DNA of 64,000 nt from Sipunculus nudus (lineage: Eukaryota; Annelida; Sipuncula; Golfingiida; Sipunculidae). The stretch lies in the NCBI GenBank assembly GCA_026874595.1, contig JAPPUL010000068.1:1-64000 (forward strand), in the 5' to 3' direction. The translations under genes were made by a program, and so were the position numbers. Below, piece after piece: positions 1-7,611 of the stretch; the stretch's first letter is position 1, and each line of letters opens with the position of its first letter. The notes under the pieces are model-generated. The model worked only from the letters and a program-made list of their open reading frames with translations. It did no database searches and had not been told where the DNA came from.

Positions 1-1
1 T

Positions 2-553
2 GAACATGGTAAAAGCCATGATATTAGCGCACGCATTAAAAAGAAAAACATATACAAATCGCTTGAGAGCTATATAAAAGAGAGAAAAGACAATCCCCCT
101 ACTCTACTTACGGTATTAGATGGAATAAAAGACCCACATAATTTAGGAGCAATACTAAGAAGCATAGAACATTTTGGAGGAGATGGCCTCATACTAGCAA
201 AAGACAAGTCGGCCAAATTGAGTTCAACAGTATATAAGGTATCAAGTGGAGCAGCATATTATGTTCCGATAATAGAGGTAACAAATTTAAAAAGGAGCTT
301 AGATTACTTAAAGCGGGAAGAAAACTTTTGGGTATATGGTCTTGATGTAGGAGGAGAAGTTATGCTTGATGAGGTAGAGTTTTCTGGACGAGTGGTATTA
401 GTAGTTGGTTCTGAGGGTTTAGGGATTAGGAGATTAATTAAGGAAAGCTGTGATTTTCTTGTAGGGATAAGGAACCTAGGAAATATCGAGTCATTGAATG
501 TGTCGGTTGCAACGGGAATAGGTTTATATGAGATAAGGAAACAAATAAAATAG
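2..553 (+). CDS. TrmH/SpoU-family RNA 2'-O-methyltransferase, 3' part (RlmB-like)
   Basis: The reading frame is open from base 2, so the gene begins before the window and only its SPOUT catalytic half is seen. The three SpoU motifs are present: motif 1 (LDGIKDPHNLGAILRS, about bases 119-166), motif 2 (VVGSEGLGIRRL) and motif 3 (SLNVSVATGIGLYE). These bind SAM in the trefoil-knot fold and methylate a ribose 2'-OH in 23S rRNA or tRNA. The ATG/TTG-initiated sub-ORF from 218 would lack motif 1, so it is not the real start. RlmB (G2251 of 23S rRNA) is the best guess because an N-terminal substrate-binding segment seems to precede the domain, but another TrmH paralogue cannot be excluded. It is followed by a 98-bp gap and then the LysM gene on the same strand. 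Confidence 0.88.
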   Translation, partial: EHGKSHDISARIKKKNIYKSLESYIKERKDNPPTLLTVLDGIKDPHNLGAILRSIEHFGGDGLILAKDKSAKLSSTVYKVSSGAAYYVPIIEVTNLKRSLDYLKREENFWVYGLDVGGEVMLDEVEFSGRVVLVVGSEGLGIRRLIKESCDFLVGIRNLGNIESLNVSVATGIGLYEIRKQIK

Positions 554-651
554 GATGTTAAGATTTAAATTACGTATTCTAAAAGCCGAATAGAGCAAAG
601 AAGCAAAGGAAGGAGAGTAAAAAAAAAGAAAGAGGGGGCGCTTTTAGAAAT

Positions 652-1728
652 ATGAGGACGCAAAGGACGCAAAGAAGGATAAGAACGCTTAAACTATATG
701 CAATATGTATAATACTGCAACTGGCAATCCTGCCGACAGTCTATAGTAAAATAATCAAACACAAAGTTAAAAAGGGCCAAACATTATACTGGATAAGCAA
801 ACGCTATAACTTAAGCTATGAGGAGATATACAGTTTAAATCCTGGATTAAAAAACAAATTGCTTAAAATGGGCTATGAGCTTAAACTAGATGTAGATTCA
901 GATATTGCTGAGGGTTTAAATGAGGGTTTAAATGAGGGTTTAAATGAGGGTTTAAATGAGGGTTTAAATGAGGGTTTAAATGAGGGTTTAAATGAGGGTT
1001 TAAATGAAGGTTTAAATGAAGGTTTAAATGAGGGTTTAGAAGATAAATATATCTATCATAGGGTGGAGTTAGGGCAGACGCTATGGTCTATATCACGTAA
1101 ATATGGAGTTAGTGTAGATGGTATTTTAAAACTTAACGAGTTAAGAGGAGGGAAAATACGTAGAGGAGAGTATTTAAAAGTAGGAGCTAAACGGCTATAT
1201 AAGCCAAGAGTAAAAGCGATAGAGCAGATAAAAGAGTCAAAGCAAAACAAAGAGCAAAGTAAGAAAGAGGGAAATAAAGAAAGAGATAAAGGTCAGCTCA
1301 GGCGTTACCTAAATATAGTAGATAAAGTAAATAAAATAAATGAGGGGTCTAAATTTAGCTTAAATAATGTATCTGAGGTATTACGCGGTTATGGAATAGG
1401 CAGAGGGGTTGAGAAGAATATATTTAATGGTAGTATAAGGGTAAGGTTTTCTGATACTAAATTAAGAGCAATAATGGGCGGCGAAGTAACATTTGTAGAA
1501 AGATTTAGAGGAGCTAACACAATAATAATAAGAAATCCAAAGAATGATTTAATAACGGTGTACACCTCAAAAGGGATAATATCTAATGTTTCGCAAGGGG
1601 ATAATGTTAGAGAAAAAGCTGTAATAGCGATAAAAAGTAAAAATAGTCGATTTCTTGAGGTTAATTTATATATATTTGAAGGAAATAAACTCCAAAATCC
1701 TAAAAAATATATAGGGGTAAAAAAGTAA
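652..1728 (+). CDS. Exported LysM protein with degenerate M23 (LytM) domain
   Basis: 358 aa. A hydrophobic export signal (residues about 14-32) is followed by LysM 1 (about 36-80, HKVKKGQTLYWISKRYNLS), a low-complexity (EGLN)10 linker (about 87-130), LysM 2 (about 134-176, HRVELGQTLWSISRKYGVS), a charged K/E-rich stretch and a C-terminal domain (about 255-350) resembling LytM/M23. The M23 zinc and catalytic motifs (HxxxD, HxH) are not seen, so it is probably a non-catalytic peptidoglycan-binding or amidase-activating protein of the EnvC/NlpD kind. The linker is a DNA-level tandem repeat. It ends 3 bp before apt, so the two are likely co-transcribed. The start has a G-rich stretch (632-638) about 14 nt upstream, so a slightly later start cannot be ruled out. 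Confidence 0.8.
   Translation: MRTQRTQRRIRTLKLYAICIILQLAILPTVYSKIIKHKVKKGQTLYWISKRYNLSYEEIYSLNPGLKNKLLKMGYELKLDVDSDIAEGLNEGLNEGLNEGLNEGLNEGLNEGLNEGLNEGLNEGLNEGLEDKYIYHRVELGQTLWSISRKYGVSVDGILKLNELRGGKIRRGEYLKVGAKRLYKPRVKAIEQIKESKQNKEQSKKEGNKERDKGQLRRYLNIVDKVNKINEGSKFSLNNVSEVLRGYGIGRGVEKNIFNGSIRVRFSDTKLRAIMGGEVTFVERFRGANTIIIRNPKNDLITVYTSKGIISNVSQGDNVREKAVIAIKSKNSRFLEVNLYIFEGNKLQNPKKYIGVKK
910..1041 (+). repeat. 12-bp in-frame tandem repeat, 10 full copies plus one degenerate
   Basis: Unit gagggtttaaat repeated from 910 to 1029 with only two A-for-G changes (copies 9 and 10 begin gaa), then a diverged copy to 1041. It encodes EGLN tetrapeptides between the two LysM domains. Copy-number change keeps the frame and would only alter linker length. 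Confidence 0.97.
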
Positions 1729-1731
1729 GAA

Positions 1732-2262
1732 ATGGATTTAAAAAGCTACGTAAGGACAATAGAAGGCTTTCCGAAGGAAGGGATATCCTTCAAAGATCTA
1801 ACAACATTATGGAAAGAAGGCGAAGCACTAAAGAAGTCGATAGACCTTTTAACAGACGAATATAAAGATGATGGAGTGACGAAGGTAGTGGCAGCGGAGG
1901 CAAGAGGCTTTATAATGGGTAGCCCAATAGCCTATAATATAGGAGCAGGCTTCATCCCGATTAGAAAGAAAGGGAAATTACCAGCAGCTGTACTTGAAGA
2001 GAGTTACGAGCTTGAATATGGCTATGATCAACTAACAATGCATAAAGACGCAGTTGTTGAAGGAGACAGAGTGTTAATAATAGATGATGTTATTGCAACA
2101 GGCGGTACTCTTGAGGCGATGATAAAGCTTGTAATGCAGATAAAAGATGTAAAAGTTGTAGGGCTAGGAAGTATTGCAGAGCTTTTATTTTTGGGTGGAC
2201 GTGAAAAGATAAACAAATCTTTTCCGAAGCTAAAGCTAACAACGCTAATAAGCTATAACTAA
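1732..2262 (+). CDS. apt: Adenine phosphoribosyltransferase
   Basis: 176 aa, the usual length for bacterial Apt. It converts adenine and PRPP to AMP in the cytoplasm. The PRPP-binding loop is clear at residues 114-126 (VLIIDDVIATGGT), and the N-terminal FPKEGISFKDLT and AAEARGF segments are typical of Apt rather than Hpt or Xpt. It starts 3 bp after the LysM gene and is followed, after about 70 bp, by mqnE. In the variant futalosine pathway, aminodeoxyfutalosine is cleaved by MTAN and releases adenine, so an adjacent apt could salvage that adenine. This link is inference. The stop region carries a short duplication (taagctataac twice). Confidence 0.95.
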   Translation: MDLKSYVRTIEGFPKEGISFKDLTTLWKEGEALKKSIDLLTDEYKDDGVTKVVAAEARGFIMGSPIAYNIGAGFIPIRKKGKLPAAVLEESYELEYGYDQLTMHKDAVVEGDRVLIIDDVIATGGTLEAMIKLVMQIKDVKVVGLGSIAELLFLGGREKINKSFPKLKLTTLISYN

Positions 2263-2286
2263 TAAGCTATAACTAAGGAAGTTGCC

Positions 2287-2304
2287 ATATATTAATTAAT
2301 ATAT
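2287..2304. promoter_or_regulatory. 18-bp perfect AT palindrome upstream of mqnE
   Basis: atatattaattaatatat is a perfect palindrome 28 bp before the mqnE start codon. It could be an operator or simply AT-rich chance sequence. No family assignment is possible. Confidence 0.2.
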
Positions 2305-2331
2305 TAATATGAATAAAAGGGGTAATATAAA

Positions 2332-3432
2332 GTGGCAATACTAACAGCAGGGCTTAAGCTTCCAAGGGAACTTAAACTAATATGCGAGAAAGTATGTGAA
2401 GGTGAGCGTATAAGTAAAGAAGAAGGGCTTATACTATACGAGACAAAAGATCTACAAATACTAGGAAAGCTTGCATCTCACATACAAAATAAATATAACG
2501 GACAAAACATATATTATGTATTAAATGGACATATAAACTATTCAAACATATGTGAATTATCATGTAGCTTTTGTTCATTTGGAGCAAAAGAGAGTCAAAA
2601 GAAAGCGTATGTAATGAGTGAAGCACAGATAAAGGAGAGGTTTTTAGAATATGATAGGTTTGGAATAAAAGAACTACATATAGTAGGGGGTTTAAATAAG
2701 AACCTAGAATTTGCTTACTACCTAAATATGCTATCAACAATACATAATATAAATGCTGATGTGGTAATAAAAGCTTTCACAGCAGTAGAGCTATCGTATT
2801 TTTCTAAACGCTACGAAATGAGTATAAAAGAAGTACTTGAGAAGTTAAAGGAAGCAGGTCTTAGAATGATACCGGGAGGGGGTGCAGAGATATTTGCACA
2901 AGAGGTTAGAAAAAAGATATGCGACGATAAGATAACGGGAGAGGAATGGCTTTCGATACATGAGACAGCCCACAAAATGGGGATAAGAAGCAACGCAACT
3001 ATGTTATTTGGTCATATAGAGAGCAAAGAAGATAGGCTTTCCCATATGGAAGAACTGCGGTTATTACAAGACAAAACAGAGGGTTTTATGAGCTTCATAC
3101 CATTAACCTACCATCCAGAGAATAATGCTTTACGGGGTAATAGAACGAGTGCAATAGATGAACTTAAAACTATAGCAATATCGCGTATATTCTTAGATAA
3201 TTTTAGACATATAAAGTCCTATTGGATAACGCTTGGCCTGAAGGTTGGACAGATAGGACTTTCTTATGGGGCAGATGATTTTGATGGAACAGTATTATCT
3301 GAAAAGATAATGCATGCAGCGGGAGCAGAAAGTCCTATGATAATGCAAAAAGAACAGATAATAAGCTTAATAAAAGATGTTGGAAAAGAGGCGGTAGAAA
3401 GAGATGCTTATTATAACATAGTAAATAATTAA
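2332..3432 (+). CDS. mqnE: Aminofutalosine synthase (radical SAM)
   Basis: 366 aa, GTG start preceded by AAGGGG about 10 nt upstream. The radical-SAM cluster CxxxCxxC is C74, C78 and C81, with the CofH/MqnE-type context INYSNICELSCSFC. Further family signatures are IVGGL, IKAFTAVE, the glycine-rich PGGGAEIF, NATMLFGH and GLKVGQIGLSYGADDFDGT. MqnE joins 3-[(1-carboxyvinyl)oxy]benzoate (the MqnA product) to the adenosyl radical of SAM, forming aminodeoxyfutalosine in menaquinone synthesis. It is followed by mqnA (31 bp) and mqnC in one apparent operon. Its isoleucine codons are almost all ATA, typical of this region. The distinction from MqnC rests on AFTAVE and LGLKVGQ. Confidence 0.93.
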   Translation: MAILTAGLKLPRELKLICEKVCEGERISKEEGLILYETKDLQILGKLASHIQNKYNGQNIYYVLNGHINYSNICELSCSFCSFGAKESQKKAYVMSEAQIKERFLEYDRFGIKELHIVGGLNKNLEFAYYLNMLSTIHNINADVVIKAFTAVELSYFSKRYEMSIKEVLEKLKEAGLRMIPGGGAEIFAQEVRKKICDDKITGEEWLSIHETAHKMGIRSNATMLFGHIESKEDRLSHMEELRLLQDKTEGFMSFIPLTYHPENNALRGNRTSAIDELKTIAISRIFLDNFRHIKSYWITLGLKVGQIGLSYGADDFDGTVLSEKIMHAAGAESPMIMQKEQIISLIKDVGKEAVERDAYYNIVNN

Positions 3433-3463
3433 ATCTAAAAAAATATGTTGAGCAGGAGAGGCT

Positions 3464-4240
3464 TTGCAAGGAATAAAAGAGGGAATAAAACTAGGTGTGG
3501 TCCCATATATAAATGTATTACCGCTTATATATGAGCTTAAAGACAAATATAGTTTGCTGGAAGGGACACCCTCAGAACTGGCAAGGTTATATAGTGATGG
3601 AAAGCTTGACTTGGCTTTACTTCCGATTTATGAGGTATTAAATAATAGAGCTTGCAATATAATAGATGGGGTATCGATATCCGCAGAGAATAGATCTGGT
3701 TCTGTGCTATGCTTTCAGAATAAGAGATTAAAACAGATAAAGCATGTAGCCCTTGATAAGAGTTCATTAAGCGCTCTACATTTGTTAAAGCTCATCCTAA
3801 AACAATATTATAACTTACAATGTGAATATAGTATAGAAAGCAGTAAATATATAATATCAAACAGAAAACACTACGACGCATACCTTCTTATAGGAGATAA
3901 TGCTATACATCATAAAGAAGAGAATAGCAAATATTTTGATTTAAGCTCAATATGGCGTGAATGGACAGGCTATCCATTTGTATTTGCAGTATGGGTAAGT
4001 ACAATAAAAGATAATAAGTTACGAGAAGACATACTAAAATCTAGGGATGAAGGGCTTAAGAACATAGATAAAGTAGTTGAACAACAAAAGAATGAAGATA
4101 AAGACTTTTTATATTATTATTATAGCAAGAATATAAGTTTTAATTTAGATGAGAAAAAAAAGCAAGCAATAACATTATATCAAAATATGTTATACAAAGA
4201 AAATTATATACATAAGTTACTAAGCTTAAATTATTACTAG
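3464..4240 (+). CDS. mqnA: Chorismate dehydratase
   Basis: 258 aa with a TTG start supported by AGGAG at about 3454-3458. The N-terminus (KLGVVPYINVLPLIYEL) and the EGTPSELARLYSDGKLDLALLPIYE block are characteristic of the periplasmic-binding-like MqnA fold. The enzyme removes water from chorismate to give 3-[(1-carboxyvinyl)oxy]benzoate, the substrate of MqnE encoded just upstream. MqnD is the main alternative within the fold, but the early PYxN-LP motif and gene context favour MqnA. Neither mqnB/MTAN nor mqnD is in the window. Confidence 0.88.
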   Translation: MQGIKEGIKLGVVPYINVLPLIYELKDKYSLLEGTPSELARLYSDGKLDLALLPIYEVLNNRACNIIDGVSISAENRSGSVLCFQNKRLKQIKHVALDKSSLSALHLLKLILKQYYNLQCEYSIESSKYIISNRKHYDAYLLIGDNAIHHKEENSKYFDLSSIWREWTGYPFVFAVWVSTIKDNKLREDILKSRDEGLKNIDKVVEQQKNEDKDFLYYYYSKNISFNLDEKKKQAITLYQNMLYKENYIHKLLSLNYY

Positions 4241-4286
4241 ATATTTAGCATATTAAAAATTGTGTTAGAGAGGCTAAAAATATATT

Positions 4287-5381
4287 TTGGATACAGAAGA
4301 AAGTATAACTGAAGAGAGTATAGTCAAAAAGATATTAAATCATGAAAGGATAAATATATTTGAAGCAAAACAAATATATACTAAATTAAGCTTAGTTGAG
4401 CTTGGTGAACTTGCAAAATACGTAAGAGAGCATAAAACAGATAATAGGCTAGCAAGCTACATAGTAGACAGAAACATAAACTATACAAACGTATGTGTAA
4501 CAGATTGTAGTTTTTGTTCATTCTACCGCAAGGTGGGCTCAGATGAGGGTTACGTATTGCCATTTGAAGTTATAGGAAAAAAGATAGAGGAGACAAAGAA
4601 ACTTGGTGGTACAGGGATATTGATGCAAGGCGGCCTTAATCCTACATTAAGGCTTGGTTACTATAAAGAGCTTCTAAGATATATAAAGAGTTATAAAATA
4701 CACATACATGGATTCTCGCCGCCTGAGATAGTTTATATAAGCCGTCTTGAGAAACTAAGTATAAAAGAAGTAATATCAGAGTTAATGGAGGCAGGACTTG
4801 ATTCTATACCTGGTGGTGGGGCTGAGATACTAGTAGACCGGGTACGAGAAATAATTAGTAAAAAAAAGTGCAGTGCAACTGAGTGGCTTAATGTTATGGA
4901 GGAGGCACATAATCTTAAGCTTTATACAACAGCGACAATGATGTTTGGACATGTTGAGACTTTAGATGATATACTTAAACATTTTGATGAGATACGTAGT
5001 TTACAAGATAAGACAAAAGGTTTTACAGCATTTATACCATGGACTTATCAAGAGCCTAAAGATTCAAATCTAAAATCAAATAAAAGCAACGCAACAACGT
5101 ATCTAAAAGTGCTTGCCTTAAGTAGGCTATACCTAGATAATATCCAAAATATACAAGGCTCGTGGGTAACGCAAGGTCCAGAAGTTGGACAAATATCGCT
5201 TCATTTTGGAGCAAATGATTTAGGTTCGATAATGATTGAAGAGAACGTTGTAAGTGCATCGGGGACAATATTTAAGATGGATGAGGAAAGACTTAGGCAA
5301 CTAATAGTCGATGCAGGATACACTCCATATAAAAGAGATAGTATATACAAAAACATGCCAAAAGAGAAAGTAGAATTATAA
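4287..5381 (+). CDS. mqnC: Cyclic dehypoxanthine futalosine synthase (radical SAM)
   Basis: 364 aa, TTG start 46 bp after mqnA. The radical-SAM motif is C70, C74 and C77 (INYTNVCVTDCSFC). MqnC-specific segments include LMQGGLNP, IHGFSPPEI, SIPGGGAEIL, TATMMFGHVET, FIPWTYQ and the C-terminal VSASG. It cyclises dehypoxanthine futalosine to the spiro cyclic product, completing the radical steps of the futalosine pathway. It is paralogous to mqnE two genes upstream (shared PGGGAEI core). It is followed by panC after 19 bp, so panC is probably in the same transcript. Confidence 0.93.
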   Translation: MDTEESITEESIVKKILNHERINIFEAKQIYTKLSLVELGELAKYVREHKTDNRLASYIVDRNINYTNVCVTDCSFCSFYRKVGSDEGYVLPFEVIGKKIEETKKLGGTGILMQGGLNPTLRLGYYKELLRYIKSYKIHIHGFSPPEIVYISRLEKLSIKEVISELMEAGLDSIPGGGAEILVDRVREIISKKKCSATEWLNVMEEAHNLKLYTTATMMFGHVETLDDILKHFDEIRSLQDKTKGFTAFIPWTYQEPKDSNLKSNKSNATTYLKVLALSRLYLDNIQNIQGSWVTQGPEVGQISLHFGANDLGSIMIEENVVSASGTIFKMDEERLRQLIVDAGYTPYKRDSIYKNMPKEKVEL

Positions 5382-5400
5382 ATATACCTAATATAGAGTT

Positions 5401-6267
5401 ATGCAGATAATAAAAAGTGTTTCGATTATGCACAAAATATCTTTAGAAATGCTTGCATCAGGTATAGATATAGGTTTTGTTCCGACGATGGGTGCCTTAC
5501 ACGAAGGACACATCTCACTAATACGAGAAAGTAAAAAAGAAAACGCTAAAACGCTAGTGAGTATATTTGTAAATCCAAAACAGTTTAATTCAAGTCAAGA
5601 TTTTGAAAGTTATCCTATAGAGCTTGAGAATGATATCCAAAAGTTAAAGAGACTAGGAGTACAATATTTATTTAATCCCTCAGCAAAACAGATGTATCCG
5701 CAAGGGGATTTTCTTACAGATGTACGGGTCAAAGAATTAGATAATAACTTGTGTGGTGCATATCGTAAAGGACATTTTGAGGGGGTATGCGTTATATGTT
5801 TAAAACTTTTTAATATAGTAAAACCAAAAGTTGCATATTTTGGGCAAAAGGATTATCAACAGGCTATAATAATTAAAACACTTGTTGAGGACTTGAATTT
5901 AGGACTTGATATAAGGATTCTGCCAATAGTACGGGATAATAGAGGACTTGCATTAAGTTCACGTAATAAAAATTTAACCAAAAAAGAGCTTGATTTAGCA
6001 CCTATAATCTATAAAAGCATATTGGCTGGTAAAAACGCTATTAAAAAAGGTATTAGAGAGGTAGATACCATAAAGAATATTATACATTCTACTCTTTCCT
6101 TAAAAAAAATAACTAGAATAGAATATATTTCTATCGTAAGTACAACTGATCTAAAAGAAGTTTATGATCTAATATCATCACCGCAGATACTAATTGCAGT
6201 TGCAGTATATATAGGCAACACAAGATTAATAGATAATGAAATTGTAGATATTGTAGATATTGATTAA
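5401..6267 (+). CDS. panC: Pantothenate synthetase
   Basis: 288 aa, the normal family length. It condenses pantoate and beta-alanine using ATP to make pantothenate for CoA. Diagnostic motifs are the HIGH-like PTMGALHEGH (residues 28-37), FVNPKQF, GAYRKGHFEGVCV, YFGQKDYQQ and the KMSKS-like LALSSRN. It is last in the mqn group and convergent with ptsN: the two stop codons are only 29 bp apart and no clear hairpin terminator is visible between them. Confidence 0.95.
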   Translation: MQIIKSVSIMHKISLEMLASGIDIGFVPTMGALHEGHISLIRESKKENAKTLVSIFVNPKQFNSSQDFESYPIELENDIQKLKRLGVQYLFNPSAKQMYPQGDFLTDVRVKELDNNLCGAYRKGHFEGVCVICLKLFNIVKPKVAYFGQKDYQQAIIIKTLVEDLNLGLDIRILPIVRDNRGLALSSRNKNLTKKELDLAPIIYKSILAGKNAIKKGIREVDTIKNIIHSTLSLKKITRIEYISIVSTTDLKEVYDLISSPQILIAVAVYIGNTRLIDNEIVDIVDID

Positions 6268-6296
6268 TTCATGTATTAGTTACTTATTAGTTACTT

Positions 6297-6773
6297 CTAA
6301 ACAAGTACTTCTCTTTGGCTTATAAAGGCTATAATCTCTTCTTTAGAATTACATGCAAGTAAAGCTTGTCTTGCCTCTTCTTTTCTTAGAATACGTGTTA
6401 TTTGTGCCAGCACTTTTACGTGATCTGCTCCTGCTTCCTTAGGGGATATCAGTATAAAGAATATCTTAGCAACTTCTTTGTCTACTGAATTAAAATCTAC
6501 ACCTTGTTTAGATATTCCAACTCCTATTAATATTCTATCTATTCCACTAATTTTTGCGTGCGGAATAGCAAGACCATTACTCATCCCCGTACTAGATAAG
6601 CTTTCTCGTTCTAATATTGCCGTCCTTAGCTTATCTTTAGCAACTTTATCTGATAATATATCCTGAGCACAAACAAAAAGCATCATAACAAGCTCTTCTA
6701 TAACCTCATCTTTTGTCTTGCTTGATAGGTTAACTGATATTGCTTCTGGTATTAATACATCTGTTATCTTCAA
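6297..6773 (-). CDS. ptsN: PTS EIIA domain protein (PtsN / fructose-type)
   Basis: 158 aa. The phosphorylatable histidine is H72 in the motif NGLAIPHAK, followed by a conserved GVG segment, as in EIIA of the fructose/mannitol/nitrogen group. As the last gene of the lptA-lptB-rpoN-hpf-ptsN order it most likely has the regulatory EIIA-Ntr role rather than sugar transport. The start is TTG and overlaps the hpf stop codon by 4 bp (TTGA), with GGGTG just before it, so translation is probably coupled to hpf. Confidence 0.9.
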   Translation of the reverse strand: MKITDVLIPEAISVNLSSKTKDEVIEELVMMLFVCAQDILSDKVAKDKLRTAILERESLSSTGMSNGLAIPHAKISGIDRILIGVGISKQGVDFNSVDKEVAKIFFILISPKEAGADHVKVLAQITRILRKEEARQALLACNSKEEIIAFISQREVLV

Positions 6774-7549
6774 TTCACCCTGCCACCAGATGTTATTAAT
6801 GCTAGACTTTTATTACTTCTTGTGTATATTATACTAAGTCCGTATTCTGTAGGATCATTAAATATAACATAGCCTACTGGATTTTCTAACACTTTATCTA
6901 TTGCTCTTTTTATATCTAGTTCCTCTATCTCGTATATACTTGTTCCTACATACTCCATCTTTTCTCCTTCCAATTTAACATTTTTTCTTTCCCATCTACC
7001 ATTCCGCCTCTCTATCAAAGAATAAGTATTATCTTTTTCCATTAAAGCTATACTTTCATGAAATCCCTTTTTATCTTCATTATTAAATATTTCAAATTTA
7101 TGCCTGTTTAACCCAAGCTGAAGTAGTGCCTCAACTGCTCGTTTTGGCTTTGCGGGAACTTCCTTTACCTTTGTTATCTTTACTCCCTCTTCTTCTTCTC
7201 TAACTCCTACAAACTCAACATCTCCTATCTCAGATAATAATTCTCGGCCTCCACCCCTACCCTTCCTTTGCTTATACTTTTCTTTATTCCTTACTATCTG
7301 TCTCTCAAGTTTTACAAATAATATGTCCAGCGAATTATACATGTCATGGGTATTAACTTCACATACGAATATCTTTTCATCCGATTGTAATGTTACTTCT
7401 GCTTTATGCTCAAGCTTTTCTATTTCTAATATTAAGTGCACGTTTAGTATGTGTTCAAAATAATATTTTAACTTACTCACTTTCTTTTTTACATATTCTC
7501 TAAGCCCTTCTGTCACTTCCAAATGTCTACCTGTTATCGATATGTTCAT
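6770..7549 (-). CDS. hpf: Ribosome hibernation promoting factor, long form with extended C-terminus
   Basis: 259 aa, longer than the roughly 180-200 aa of ordinary long HPF. Residues 1-100 are the ribosome-binding HPF/RaiA domain (MNISITGRHLEVTEGLREYV, KAEVTLQSD). After a charged linker there are two segments resembling the HPF C-terminal dimerisation domain, residues about 138-180 (AVEALLQLGLNRHKFEIF ... YSLIE) and about 215-252 (KRAIDKVLENPVGYVIF ... SLALI). HPF normally binds the 30S decoding region and its C-domain pairs 70S ribosomes into 100S dimers. The start has a strong GGAGGGG site 4 nt upstream. It lies between rpoN and ptsN, the standard location. Confidence 0.88.
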   Translation of the reverse strand: MNISITGRHLEVTEGLREYVKKKVSKLKYYFEHILNVHLILEIEKLEHKAEVTLQSDEKIFVCEVNTHDMYNSLDILFVKLERQIVRNKEKYKQRKGRGGGRELLSEIGDVEFVGVREEEEGVKITKVKEVPAKPKRAVEALLQLGLNRHKFEIFNNEDKKGFHESIALMEKDNTYSLIERRNGRWERKNVKLEGEKMEYVGTSIYEIEELDIKRAIDKVLENPVGYVIFNDPTEYGLSIIYTRSNKSLALITSGGRVN

Positions 7550-7611
7550 ATAACCCCTCCTTATTTGTTTTTATTTCTTTTTAAGCCTTATTAGCTTCCC
7601 TTTTATAATTT

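Noticed and set aside
6268-6296. Search for a bidirectional terminator between panC and ptsN
   Set aside because: Only a short direct repeat (ttagttact) is present; no hairpin forms in the 29-bp gap.
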